Assembly (NCBI GenBank): GCA_030374805.1
Contig: JARGSG010000075.1
Location: 1-64,000 of the forward strand
Length of the DNA: 64,000 bases
Source: Gracilaria gracilis
Lineage: Eukaryota > Rhodophyta > Florideophyceae > Gracilariales > Gracilariaceae
Reading direction: 5' to 3'
Positions within the stretch are counted from its first letter, which is position 1, and every line of letters starts with the position of its first letter. The position numbers and the translations under genes are program-made. The notes under the pieces were generated by a model that was given only the letters and a program-made list of their open reading frames with translations, did no database searches and was not told the DNA's origin. Shown in pieces: positions 12,043 to 23,706 of this stretch.

Positions 12043-13584
12043 TCACTTCCCAGAGAGACGATTCTTGCAGTTCTGCTGTTGATTCTGGGTGTGCCCGTGA
12101 TTCTGGTGGTAAGAGCGAGGGTGCCTTCTCGAATTGTTGCGCGCCTTCGACTTGGCTTCTTGGACTGCCTTCAGCGCTGACAGACGTCTCTTCTGAAGGG
12201 TTATATTCTTGGTCACTACCTCCTCTAGATCCTGAGATCTGACTGTCCCTTGCGAGACTGTCTCCAGTAGGTGGACCAATTCGTCCCATGCGTTGCGCTT
12301 CTCCGCGTGAAGGCCTGTCGAGAGGCCTTCCTCGACACGCAATATTGCGTACAGACGACGGAGCGCAACTTCCAAGGAGGGCCTCTGCCCGAGAGCTTCC
12401 TTGGGTGAGTCGTGTACGAGCATTTCGAGGTGGATCAAACGCCCGAGCGTTACTGCTTCCATCTCCGACGGAGTTGGTTGACCCGTTGCGGTTCGTCTCC
12501 AATGCTTGAAATGATGTTGTAGAAATGTCGAAATGTCGGTTCCCTGAGACGTTAGTATGGAAAAGATGGCCAGTCCGATGAGCTGCTCCACTTTCAAGCT
12601 TGTGGAGCTTAGACCTTTTCCCGGGCAGTGGGACAGAGATGTTTGGTGGGTTTTGGTAATCCCAAAAGAGAATGTCTTCGGATCTATGACTTGCTTGATC
12701 CTTTTCGCTGGATGCTGGCCTTTCTCATCATCTGAGTCATCCGAGTCTTGGAGGTTGGCGGGCTGATGTGGCGTGGGGACAGAAAGGGAAAGGAGAGCAC
12801 CGGTGTGTGCAGGGGCGGGAGTGGTTGAAGCGGGCTGTGCTGTTGGCGCCAACCTCGGATTGGCGAGTGGAATAGACGCTTGTTGCAACTGATTGGTTGG
12901 CGAGAAGAGCCATGAGATCGCGATCGAAGCAACCTCGAAGGGGTTGGCATCGGGAACTGTTCGCGGACTGAGGGCTTGGTCTTCTTTTAAGGCAGATGCC
13001 ATCAGTTTTTTCAAGTGTTCGGGGTTCTCACGAGCCATTTGTATCACATTTGGAGGGTTCATTTTCATAAGGGTACTGTGATTCTCTGCGTCACTTGGTT
13101 CGTGAGATGACGATGACGTGAATTCGATATCTCTGAGACGGAGTACGTCAGCCAAGAGCTGTTGTGTGGTAGGAAAAGGGCCAAGACTGGTGCGAAGGTG
13201 AGCGGGAGCGCTTTGCGAGATAGAGTGTAGCTGTGCATTAGAAAGATTCGCCATGTAAAAGGCACTGTTTTGGGAGCGAAGATTGCCGAAGGTTGGAAGA
13301 GAGGGGGTGGAGAGATTTGGCGGATCCTCTAGAATCCGGACTGCTGCTGGAACAGCGCTTTCGATATGCAGCGGGTTTGAAGTGTTTGGTGGAGGATTTG
13401 ACGGTTCGGCTCCAGTTATGTGGACCGGGATCGATGAAGATATAGGGATGGGAAGGGATACGGGAGGGGGATTTGCCATAGCGCTTTCAGATAGCGAGGG
13501 CTGGATGGAAAACTCGAAGGCTCGTAGTGAGTAATAACAAGAACGAACAGGCAGAATATGGGGATGATGGTTCACGGTGGGAGC
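12043..13584 (-). CDS. Gag-like ORF of the YR retrotransposon, cut by a Gypsy insertion
   Basis: This long minus-strand frame sits directly upstream of the RT gene. It is rich in Ser, Pro, Thr and Gln in the first part, then has a helical, charged region and a basic C-terminus (near KSKARNNSRRHPRS and an NH-rich tail), as in nucleocapsid-like proteins of DIRS elements. No zinc knuckle is seen. The frame runs on into the Gypsy LTR at 13585, where the LTR happens to supply an ATG at 13626, so that start is not the original one. The rest of the N-terminal side lies beyond the inserted element. The gag identity comes from position and composition, not from a recognised domain. Confidence 0.6.
   Translation of the reverse strand, partial: APTVNHHPHILPVRSCYYSLRAFEFSIQPSLSESAMANPPPVSLPIPISSSIPVHITGAEPSNPPPNTSNPLHIESAVPAAVRILEDPPNLSTPSLPTFGNLRSQNSAFYMANLSNAQLHSISQSAPAHLRTSLGPFPTTQQLLADVLRLRDIEFTSSSSHEPSDAENHSTLMKMNPPNVIQMARENPEHLKKLMASALKEDQALSPRTVPDANPFEVASIAISWLFSPTNQLQQASIPLANPRLAPTAQPASTTPAPAHTGALLSLSVPTPHQPANLQDSDDSDDEKGQHPAKRIKQVIDPKTFSFGITKTHQTSLSHCPGKGLSSTSLKVEQLIGLAIFSILTSQGTDISTFLQHHFKHWRRTATGQPTPSEMEAVTLGRLIHLEMLVHDSPKEALGQRPSLEVALRRLYAILRVEEGLSTGLHAEKRNAWDELVHLLETVSQGTVRSQDLEEVVTKNITLQKRRLSALKAVQEAKSKARNNSRRHPRSYHQNHGHTQNQQQNCKNRLSGK
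13580..13584. repeat. Target-site duplication GGAGC, left copy
   Basis: The five bases GGAGC flank the 5' LTR and recur at 23608-23612 directly after the 3' LTR. A 5-bp duplication is normal for Gypsy integrases and shows that the insertion into the YR element was a single event. Confidence 0.9.
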
Positions 13585-14436
13585 TGTAGAGCAATTGCCC
13601 TTGGCAGGGACTGAGGGGGATGCCACTCATATATCCGTTGTTATTTTCGGCTGAACTTCCTACTATTATGAAGTCTATTTGCCTATTTGGCCCGGATTAG
13701 GGATCCGCCTATGAAGGGTAGGATTGGCGCGACACGTGTGTGCCCGCGCCCGATTACCGGATGCGCCATTGCAAGTGTGCCACGGAGGTACACGTGGGTA
13801 GTGTTGGCCGGCGTGCCGGGTACTTAGATATTTTAGTGATATTTGTCAGCCGTATATAAGTGGCGGCACTTGCCGCCACTGTACGGGGAAGTAAACCTCA
13901 ACGAGGCCTTGGCTCTAGCTTGTGTTCCGCTTGCGCACGGTCTTTTGCCCCATTCCCGGGGAATACCGCCGCTTATCCGGACAAGTTATCCACCTCCGTC
14001 ACCGAGAAGCACCGCTCCGTCGTTACGGCCTCTTATTTATCATTCTTCCATACACTCTTTCTGTTTTCCCGTCTTACGGCTTCGTTACACTTCGCCCTGT
14101 TGTACAGGTTTGCCCCTTTTTGTCTCGGGATTATTCCCAGCTCTCACGAGTCTGTGCTCCGCAGTGCGGCTCATTTTGCTACCTTCCATCTCGTCCCTTT
14201 TGCTACGAGATACGCCACACCCAGTGGAATCCATCCTGTTGGCACCCCGATTGCCACCCCCAACCTCCGTCTGTAAGTCAGGAAGAGACTGCCCGGAGTT
14301 ACGCCCGGCACGTGTCGGCCTCATCGGAGGGTTCTGCCACTGCTCTGCCCCAATAGGGAGCAAGGCTGAACACCTTGGGTGCGTAGCCGCTGGCGCGGTT
14401 TGTGTTCTTTCCTTCCGTTCCCGGCTTTGCCCCACA
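13585..14436 (+). repeat. 5' LTR of Gypsy element B
   Basis: These 852 bases begin TGTAGAGC and end CCCCACA, and match 22755-23607. The U3 part ends in a TATA box (TATATAAG, 13853-13860). A perfect 9-bp-stem hairpin GTGGCGGCACTTGCCGCCAC lies right behind it (13860-13879). A pyrimidine-rich R/U5 half follows. Confidence 0.93.
13853..13860 (+). promoter_or_regulatory. LTR promoter TATA box
   Basis: TATATAAG lies about 270 bases into the LTR. The same box is kept in the 3' LTR at 23023-23030, with the same hairpin following. It would place the element's transcript start near 13885. Confidence 0.6.
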
Positions 14437-14437
14437 A

Positions 14438-14455
14438 TTGGTCTCCCGACCTAGA
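14438..14455 (+). promoter_or_regulatory. Primer-binding-site candidate of Gypsy element B
   Basis: One base after the LTR a stretch reads TTGGTCTCCCGACC. The TGG start would pair with the CCA tail of a tRNA. I cannot tell which tRNA it matches. Confidence 0.45.
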
Positions 14456-14577
14456 ATCGGCTTTCTGGCCAACTTTTGTTGTAGTGGAAACTGGTGCTGT
14501 ATCCCTCTGCGTGGGGAGAATCCACTTTGCGTTATTGCTGGAAGCGGTAATCGTTCGTTTAAAACTCCCGATTGCTT

Positions 14578-17500
14578 CGGCGGACAATGACATCTCGCCG
14601 TAACAACGGTCGCTCGAAGGCTGGGTCCGCACCTGGCCCAATTGCCGGACCACCGGAATCATCTGGACTAACTCAGAGCCTCCCGCCGTTACCAACGGAT
14701 GTACTGAACGTCCCGGGTGATACCGCTCAAGCACCGGCTTCCCAGGGTCCCCGTACCAACAATGGGGCCCCACCAGCTCAAGTACCGGCTAATTCCGCGC
14801 AAGCGGCTGAAGCCATGTCGTCGAGGTCCGACGAGTATACCCTCCGTGAATTAGAGGCACAAGTGCGCGTGATGCAGAACTCTCACGTGGCTCTGATTCA
14901 CGACATTACGAAACTCCGGCAACGGCTGTACGAAGCCGATGTTCGGGATGTTTCGCAAGACGTCCGTGTCTTACGGTCTGATGTCAACCAGATCATGGAA
15001 GACCGAAAGGAATCGGCTGTCCTGCATGAGCAGGCAGCTGATCTTTTAAACCGCTTAGCGACCCGTCTGGAAACGGTCGAGCACACCATCATCCACGATG
15101 TTGTGGCGCCCGGCGTGCCGGTTTCCGAAGGTTCTCGGAAGTCGCACCGTTCCAAGGACCGCCATGCGGGAAAGAAGAGAAAGGTTAAATTGGAACCTGA
15201 TTCGTCCTCTTCTTCATCCTCTGAGTCTAATGCCCAAGTCAGGGATTCGTCAACCGATTCCTCGGAAAGCGAGGACGAGCCCCCACGCTCTCGTGCTACC
15301 CGTTCCCAGGCCACCGAGGCCACGCAAGGCGTTGCCCGGAGCCGTTCTAAAGGACGAAAGCACCTTGGACTCAAGGAACTGAAGCCGACGAATTTATTGT
15401 ATCGGAAGTTGCTGTCGTACCGATATTATCGGCTGGAAGACTCCAGTGGAGAAAGGACCCCTCGCGGGACTGGACGATTGAAAGACCACATTAAGAGGCT
15501 GGAGCTCACACTGAAGCCCAATAAGTTCTCTGGGCAGGATCCAATCCTAGTGTTGGACTTTCTCGCCCGATATGTTGGGGAAGCCGATGTACTTCGGATG
15601 TCTGAGGCGCAAGCCTACATCGCACTGCCTTACTTTTTAAAAGGTAGGGCCGAGGACCAGTACAACTCTGTCCGCGGATCGTCTCGTGCCTCCGAGGGAG
15701 GAGTGACCTGTTGGCCAGAGGCTGTACAGTACCTCCTGCGATCCTACGCTACAGGAAACGCAATTCAAGAGGCCATACTCGCATTGCGTGTTCCTGACAA
15801 ATCGTACCTTCGTGCGAAGGCGGATACTTAGCCTGGAAAACAGGAATCTTCACCGCATCATGGTGAAGCAGCAGCCGCATCTGCGAGCCCAACGGTTCCG
15901 CAAAATAGCGGCGACGCTCAGAAAAACTGAGCATGGGAGCCTCCTTTGAAGGAGCGGCGCAAACGCAGTCGAGCTCAACTGCGCCGGAGGTTGCAAAGCC
16001 TCGCTCCCCGGTCACGATCCTTACGAGGAAGATGGCCACGACAGACGTGGACTCGGAACATCTCGGTGTTCTCCGTCGCCCGTGGGTACGGTCACGCAAT
16101 TTCCGCGCTCCGGATAGAGTCCTGGTCATGGCGAAACGAAACTACAAAGTTTTCGCCGACCTTGGGATATCAGACCATTATATGGTTCGGCAGTTATCAG
16201 TTCTCGACACGGGTGCTGGTCCAAACTTTTTGGTTCAATCGCTTATTCCGCCGCAGTTATTGTCTCAGATTCGGCCGGCCCCGCCGACCGAGATAGCGGA
16301 TGCAAACAATAGGCCCCTTTCAATCGTGGGAGTAATTGACCTGATTGTCAGGCTTGGCCGTTGCGTTGTCCGCTTGGACTTCATAGTCTGCAAGCGTTTA
16401 GCTGCGCCGGTCATACTCGGATGTGATTTCTGCGACCGTTTTGTCGAAACAATTCGACCACGGAAAAGGACCGTCGAGCTGGAGGACGGCACAACAGTGC
16501 CAATTGTTCGGCGACCTTTACGAAAGGCTTTCAAGAAGCAAGTTCCATTGCCAGTGGCCCAGCAGCCAGCGGAATCGCACCGTTCATCTACGAAGCTCCG
16601 AGTGGCTCGGTCTATTTGCATTCCACCGGAATCCCAGACATGGGTCACGGTCACGGCCCTACAGCACGGCCTGCAAACCGTTCAGCCATTGCCTCTCCTT
16701 TACGAAAGGCAGAACGTGGCCCTCGCGAATGGGATTGTACTTGTTGAGCCAGGAAAGCCCTTCAGGGTATTGGTTGCTAATTTCAGCTCCTCCCAACAGA
16801 GGTTGGTAAAGAACCAAGTCATTGGTTCCATGTTACCGCACTCGGTGGCTCTTGTAGCCACACAGGTCTCTACCGCCGAGGTTCTCGGAATTCTCGAAGC
16901 TGAGGAGGGAGAGGGGAAGTGCGCTGACACAACTGTACCAAAGACTTCGTCGGGAGACGCTGAGCCGAACTCGTCGGGTAAAGAAGTGTTGAACTCGTCG
17001 AAAGAAGCAACGCCGACACTGTCGGAAGGAAGGCCAGAATCACCTGGATCTAAGAAAAAGGACCCCGTACAGGAGCTCGAGTCTCTAGACTTTAACCATG
17101 TCCCAGAGTCTCACCGTGATAAGTTACGGGATATGCTACGCGAGTTCACCCCCATTTGGGACGGTTCCCTTGGGAAAATTGGGATCACCGAACATCGGAT
17201 AGATTTGATGCCGAACACTCGGCCAATCTCGCAACACCCCTACAGGGCAGGACCGACAGCTCGGGAAGAAGAAAAGACTCAAGTCGAGAAGATGCTCCGC
17301 GCCGGAGTCATTGAACCGGCCCAGTCGCCATGGGCCTCGCCCGTGGTACTTGCTCCCAAACCCGATGGGTCTTGGCGTTTTTGTATCGATTACCGCAAGC
17401 TTAACGCGGCTACCGTCAAGGACGTGTATCCCATCCCGAGGATGGACGAATGTATCGATTCGCTCGGATGCGCAAAGGTGTTCACGACCCTCGATGCCAA

Positions 17501-20500
17501 CTGGGGATATTAGCAAGTCCCAGTTAGGGCAGAGGACCGTGATAAAACGGCGTTTGTATGTCATCAAGGACTATACCGATTCAACCGGATGCCCTTCGGG
17601 CTCACGAACGCCCCTGCCACTTTCCAAAGAGCAGTGGACATTTTGCTTGCCCGCTTTAAGTGGAAAACGTGCCTGGTATACCTGGATGACATCATTGTGT
17701 TCTCCAGTAACCTGGACGAGCACTTGACCAACGTTCGGGAGGTGATGCGAGTCCTACGAGAGGCAGCCATCACACTGAAGTTGAAGAAGTGCGAGTTCTT
17801 TACCGATACCGTGAAATATCTCGGCCACATAATCCGTCCGGGACGGCTATCGATTGACGCTGTACGTGTGCGGTCCCTCAAGGAGGCCAAACACCCACGG
17901 ACTCAGACGGAACTCCGATCCTTCCTCGGCCTTTGCAATGTCTACCGCCGTTTTATTCCGCATTACGCGAAGTTGTCGGCCCACCCTGGTGGAAGGAAGT
18001 TGTACTACACCCTTAGGAAGGACTTCTATTGGCCAGCTATGGCATTCGATGCGTACGCCACTGCTCGTAGATGCTCTGGTTGTGCAAAGAACCGCGTCAA
18101 ACTGCGGAAATACTCCAAACAGTTGGTACTCTTCCCCGCAAGGGGCCGACTTGAGTTCGTGGCGATTGACATACTTGGTGAGTTTATTCGGACTCGCCGA
18201 GGTAATCGGTTTCTACTCGTCATAACCGACCGCTTTTCGAAGCTCGTGCGGACAGTTCCGCTGACGAAGATCACCGCCAGTGCGGTCGCGCAAGCGTTCG
18301 TAACCCACTGGGTGTTTGTCTACGGACAGCCGATTGATTTACTATCGGATAATGGGTCGCAATTCTCTGCGAAGTTCTTCCAGGACGTGTGTCGAATACT
18401 GGACATTAAGAACTGGTTTACTACGACTTACCATCCGCAAAGTAACGGCCAGGTGGAGCGCTTCAACCGCACCATGCTGAATGCGCTGCGAACCTTTGTA
18501 GCCGACCACCCGTCGGAATGGGATCTCTACACCGATGCGGTGACCTATGCCTACAACACGCAGGTACATCGCACTACCCAGATCTCTCCGTTCGAACTGG
18601 TCTTATCGCGTGTCCCACCATCGGTGGCTGTCGAGCCCCAACCTACGCTGGATAAGTTCCCTTCACCCCGTCTACACAGGGACGCCTGGAAGCAATGGCT
18701 GAAGCAAATCATTCCCGTAGTTGGGCAGCAAATCGCTAAGGCACAAGCCGCCTACAAGCGGAACTTCGACGCACGTGTGCGAAAGAATGCCCCACACATC
18801 AGGGAAGGTGGCTATGTATTTCTCCGGAAAGAATACTACAATCCGGAAAAAGAGAAACGCCATAAACTTTCTCCGATAGCGGACGGCCCTTACAGGGTTA
18901 TTTCTACTACCGATACAACGGTTGTCCTTGACTTCAAGGGTGAACACGAACGCTTCTCGCGTGATCGCCTTACGCCGGCACCACCGCCGGAACCCACCGT
19001 GCAAGAAGCCCATCCCGGACCGACCAGGTCGGATGCTACCCCGGCAGCGCCTCTGGCTATTAGCAGGGACGCCCCGCTCGGCCTGTCAATTCTACCGCAC
19101 GCCGCGCGCGGTCTGGCTGACCTCCCTACGGAATCGGAACGTACCCCGAAAATTGGGCCAGATGCGTATGTGCACACACGCATCGTGCCCACTACTGGGA
19201 TTATCGCTCCGGGCCCCGCCGCTCCAGCTAAGGAGGGGGAGGGGGACGCTCATTCAGGTTGCGCTGCTCCTTTGCAGTCTACGCCGTTGCAAACGGATAC
19301 TGCACCCTCGCGGGACACCGCCAGGAACGGAGTGGGGATTGCTTTGCCGTCGCGGACGGAGAACGCACGGACGTGTGACAGTAAGCGCCCCGTCGAGAGC
19401 CCAATGTCACGGGATGCCCAGTTATGGTCTTCAACGTCGCCGCTGCAAGCGGAGTCCTCACTTAGAGAGACTACGCCCAAACGGGATGCGCACCCAGACA
19501 CGGCGGGCCACGAATTGGAAGTTGTCGCTGGCTCATTGCCGTCGCCCACGGAGGACGCGCAGACCCGCAACAGCAGCGGCGCCGTTCAAAACCCGACGTC
19601 CGGGAGCACACCCGGCGACGCACCGCTACTGCGGAATGGAGAGGAGACCGATGTTGCCCCGACAGCGGAGGAGACCGATCATTCGGAAGAGAAATTGGTT
19701 GTTAAAGACCGTGCTGTGATGGCAGACCCAAGTTTGGGAGGTGCAATCGACTTGGTCGATAATGGCACGCGAACCGCAGAGCACACGGCCACATCAGTAC
19801 AGGTGGACACCACTCTAGGTGGACAGAAGCCAATTAAGTTGGACGCGCGCACGGCGCGACACGGGCCACGCACAGTGGATGAACCGCCTCCCTTCAAGGA
19901 TGACAATGCGTATAACAACCCACGCCGTGGGCACACGCGTGCCACGGAGAGTGATGAGCCGTCAAAAACCGGGAGATCCGTAATTGATACGGCTCACCAC
20001 GGCGCCGCGACGGTTGGTACCACACAGTCCGCCGTGGGCGGCGAACCGTCGTCAACGGGCGTAACGGAACACCGCTCGCTAGCCCCTCACACGGAGGTTG
20101 GTTTCCCGTCGATTGGGACGATCTCGCTGGAACACCGGAAGCTCGCAGTCCGTCCAGACGGGATCCCACAGCAACCGCAGAAGAAAGTGGCTCCAGACCC
20201 CTCACTGGGGAGCGTAACCCTCCGAGGAGCTCCCTGGGGAGCGCAACCGAGACCTGGTGTACAGGATGCATTGCCGCCTAGACGGAAGTCGAAGGCCATC
20301 ACCCGCGATCGCCACGACAGTGGAATAGCAGTCCGCCCCGCTAACGAGGACCCATCGAACGCCTCTGGCGAGAACCCACTGGTCAAGGTGCCAGAGCGGA
20401 GTGTCTACGAACGCGAGTTCGTAGTGGACCGTATAGTCAAACACGGCCTAGACTCTACTGGAGAGCTGGTATACCAAGTCCGCTGGTACGGCTACCCCCC

Positions 20501-20615
20501 TTCGGAGGACACACACGAACCTATCGAGCACCTGCCCCGCTCGAAAGTACTTCAGTACCACCGGAGGACCGGTACGCCGACACCGGACACGCTCGACAAA
20601 GCCCAAGTGGGTTAA
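14578..20615 (+). pseudogene. gag-pol-chromodomain region of Gypsy element B (fossil)
   Basis: The region encodes, in order, a coiled-coil-rich gag-like protein with a basic and Ser/Glu-rich middle, the aspartic protease (LDTGAG), RT (FCIDYRKLN, YLDDII), integrase (HPQSNGQVERFNR with the catalytic DNG), and an unusually long linker of roughly 450 residues before the chromodomain (FVVDRIVKH, VRWYGYPP, EPIEHL). The integrase inserts the DNA copy and the chromodomain is thought to bind modified histone tails. Parts are recognised by these motifs. The region is broken by a few changes and is not a working gene. Confidence 0.9.
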
Positions 20616-20903
20616 CCCCCACATTAGCTATGCCGCTCACGCGGAACATTTGCCGCTTCTGCGGACAAGCCACTATACAGTGGAATAGAAGAAGAAGACG
20701 AAGAAGAAGCCTAAGAAGAGGAAGTCGAAGAACAGGAATTTGCCTCTTCAAGCGGAATACCTCCCTTAGATAAGGAACAGGCGCCCCTCGCGGGGTGCTG
20801 CCCCCTGAGGAGGGGGAGGGATGAAGAGAATTTGCTAAAAGCCGGTAGCAACCGGACACATTTAATGATAGGGCCAAGAGATATTGGTATCTACGGAGTT
20901 CGA

Positions 20904-22796
20904 TCACACGCCGGACGGTCCGGAACCGGACCCATGACCTTGGGCGAACCACTGAGCCGCCAGGCCCTGCAGCTGCGCCAAGTCGGTCACCGTGTCAGAC
21001 ACGGGCACACCCATGCCGCGAAGGAAACTGCGGATGACGATCGCCTGGGGGTCAGTACTCGAACCGGCCCCGCCCGCAGAAGCGGAGGCCTGCCACGCGC
21101 CAACCGAGTTGGGCGTACCCTGCACTACCGCATCAGCGGATCCGCCGTCATCTCCAGTTACGTCGATCACGTCGATCTGCTGGTCCGCTCCCTGGTCCAT
21201 AGGGCTCCCTGCCTCATCAAGGCTCTCGTCCTCCTCGTCGTCGACGAAGACGAACCCACGAGGATGGCCCTCTGGGATGCTCCGCTCGACCTGACGCTGC
21301 TCCCGCGCCTCGGCGGCTGTGACTACCTCCCATTCCCATGGGTCGAAGTACACAAAGTCGCCAGCGTTGACGTCGCGTCCGGGAGACCGGTCTGTAACCC
21401 GACGGATACCCTCGGAGACCTGACTAGCAGGCACGGAGTCCCACTCGACACCGTCGATGACCTCCACCAAGGACACCACTTCCCGCGCGTTGCGGACGGA
21501 TCCGAGCACATTGGTGAGGTCCAAATTCCGAATGGATCGGCGAATCATCTCCGGCACAAACCAAAGCTGGTAATGATCATACGCCTCCCAGAGGAGGAAA
21601 GCCGCGACACGGACAGTCCATTCGGTGGCAAGGATGCTCCAAAGGCCGCGCGGCGGATTCTTCATGTAGTACGACCCGACATATGTCAGGCATGGGGGGA
21701 GCTCCACATGGCACCCTCGAGGGACCTCGACCGCAGGTAAGAACGATGGCAGCGGAACGTATCGCCCTTGACGGGAACGCGCCGCGATTCGCTCAACCTC
21801 CGAGCATTGGTACGGCACCAGAACCCCGAAGCGGGATCGCCACTTCCTCTCGTGACGGAGGCCTTCGAAGAACTCGCGCCGCGACGACTTGCGAAGATAC
21901 CGGAACTCGGCTCGAAGAATCGGACGAGCCCACAGGATGAGATCCTGGTGGGGCTGGACGACATCCGCATAGCGGTCAATCTCGCCGAAGGCAACAGCCA
22001 GTCGATCTCCGTACTCAACCTCGCCGAACGTACGGTAGTAGGCCACGTCAAACCCGTAATGGGACGGAACCGGATGCTCGTTCGGCACCCGGAAATGTCG
22101 CGCATACCCAATGCGGGCAATCTACCGGCGAGCGAACGCCAGTCTCTCGCTTCTCGTATACCAGAGACAATTTGGATGGACCGTGATACGGGCGAGCCAG
22201 TCCCATGAGCGGACGACGCTAACGGGAAGCCCTCCGGGGAGGATACCGTCAATGGCGTAGGAGTTGATCAACGCTTCATTCCGAACGGCTTCGGCATTGA
22301 ACGACGGGGCTTGTGCAAACAGGCCGCTATGGCGGTGAGGATCGCGTACGCGGAGACTCCCAAGACTGGGCCATCCTCCCGTGTTTGTCGGCACGCTAGC
22401 ATGGAACCAATCCCACACGGGAGCTGGATCCGGAGTCGCTGCTGTCGCAACGGACGCCGCGCCGGAAGCGGAAGCCCCCGACGATTGAGGCAAGGGTACC
22501 GACCGGAACCGCGGTCCGGCAGCGGTCATTCGCGCAGTCCCACCTGGGGGAGCGCCGGGATTACCGGAGGTGTTGTTGTTATTGGTAGGCATCGCTGTGT
22601 CGATGAGAGTCGAAGGTGCCAAGTATGGTACGAGTGCCAAGTTGTTGGAGTCCGAGTGGTCGTTAGGCTCACCGCCGGAGTCCGGACTATATAGGCCCAT
22701 GATGGGAGGTGAGAAGCCGAACGAGTCGGAAGTTTCAGCCTGAGAAGGGGGAGATGTAGAGCAATTGCCCTTGGCAGGGACTGAGGGGGATGCCAC
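20904..22796 (-). CDS. Antisense coding-like region inside Gypsy element B
   Basis: Two long open stretches lie on the minus strand between the end of pol and the 3' LTR. The upstream one begins with an ATG at 22796 inside the LTR. Its product is Pro/Ser/Gly/Ala-rich at first and then globular. The downstream stretch (about 390 residues) is globular with many Trp, Tyr, Arg and charged residues, and ends in an acidic patch (DDEEDESLDEAG) and a Gly/Ser tail. I recognise no family. Composition and length look coding, and nothing coding is seen on the plus strand there. Antisense ORFs downstream of pol are known in some plant Gypsy elements. Whether the region is still intact is uncertain. Confidence 0.55.
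22741..22754 (+). promoter_or_regulatory. Polypurine tract of Gypsy element B
   Basis: TGAGAAGGGGGAGA lies directly before the TG of the 3' LTR, in the position needed for plus-strand priming. Confidence 0.65.
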
Positions 22797-23607
22797 TCAT
22801 ATATCCGTTGTTATTTTCGGCTGAACTTCCTACTATTATGAAGTCTATTTGCCTATTTGGCCCGGATTAGGGATCCGCCTATGAAGGGTAGGATTGGCGC
22901 GACACGTGTGTGCCCGCGCCCGATTACCGGATGCGCCGTTGCAAGTGTGCCACGGAGGTACACGTGGGTAGTGTTGGCCGGCGTGCCGGGTACTTAGATA
23001 TTTTAGTGATAAATGTCAGCCCTATATAAGTGGCGGCACTTGCCGCCACTGTACGGGGAAGTAAACCTCAACGAGGCCTTGGCTCTAGCTTGAGTTCCGC
23101 TTGCGCACGGTCTTTCGCCCCATTCCCTGGGAATACCGCCGCTTATCCGAACAAGTTATCCACCTCCGTCACCGAGAAGCACCGCTCCGTCGTTACGGCC
23201 TCTTATTTATCATTCTTACATACACTCTTTCTGTTTTCCCGTCTTACGGCTTCGTTACACTTCGCCCTGTTGTACAGGTTTGCCCCTTTTTGTCTCGGGA
23301 TTATTCCCAGCTCTCACGAGTCTGTGCTCCGCAGTGCGGCTCATTTTGCTACCTTCCATCTCGTCCCTTTTTGCTACGGGATACGCCACACCCAGTGGAA
23401 TCCATCCTGTTGGCAACCCGATTGCCACCCCCAACCTCCGTCTGTAAGTCAGGAAGAGGCTGCCCGGAGTTACGCCCGGCACGTGTCGGCCTCATCGGAG
23501 GGTTCTGCCACTGCTCTGCCCCAATAGGGAGCAAGGCTGAACACCTTGGGTGCGTAGCCGCTGGCGCGGTTTGTGTTCTTTCCTTCCGTTCCCGGCTTTG
23601 CCCCACA
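22755..23607 (+). repeat. 3' LTR of Gypsy element B
   Basis: This is the second copy of the LTR, 853 bases, with about a dozen substitutions and one 1-base length difference from the 5' copy. The GGAGC duplication follows at 23608-23612. On the minus strand it supplies the start codon of the antisense coding region. Confidence 0.93.
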
Positions 23608-23706
23608 GGAGCATCGGCAGATGAGGAGAGTGATAGGAATGGATTGCCGTCAATTGAGTTCTTGGAGTGTTTGAAGACCGAAGCACGGTATAGTTGGATA
23701 TGAACG

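Larger units (their letters stand above)
13585..23607 (+). mobile_element. Ty3/Gypsy chromovirus B with antisense coding region, nested in the YR element
   Basis: Paired LTRs (13585-14436 and 22755-23607), TG...CA ends and the flanking GGAGC duplication define a full-length 10.0-kb insertion. Parts on the plus strand are a gag-like region (about 14.58-15.9 kb), protease with DTGAG near 16.21 kb, RT about 17.25-17.9 kb with YLDD near 17.68 kb, integrase about 18.0-18.7 kb, a long proline-, serine- and threonine-rich linker, and a chromodomain about 20.40-20.56 kb. Between chromodomain and 3' LTR the minus strand holds a long coding-like region. The LTRs differ at about 13 of 852 positions (near 1.5 percent), so the copy is moderately young, and younger than the YR element it sits in. 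The plus-strand genes are broken by a handful of changes; treat it as a fossil. Confidence 0.93.

Noticed and set aside
12043-13626. A complete 527-codon gene starting at 13626
   Set aside because: The first 14 codons belong to the Gypsy LTR. The gene is cut by the insertion and the true start is not there.
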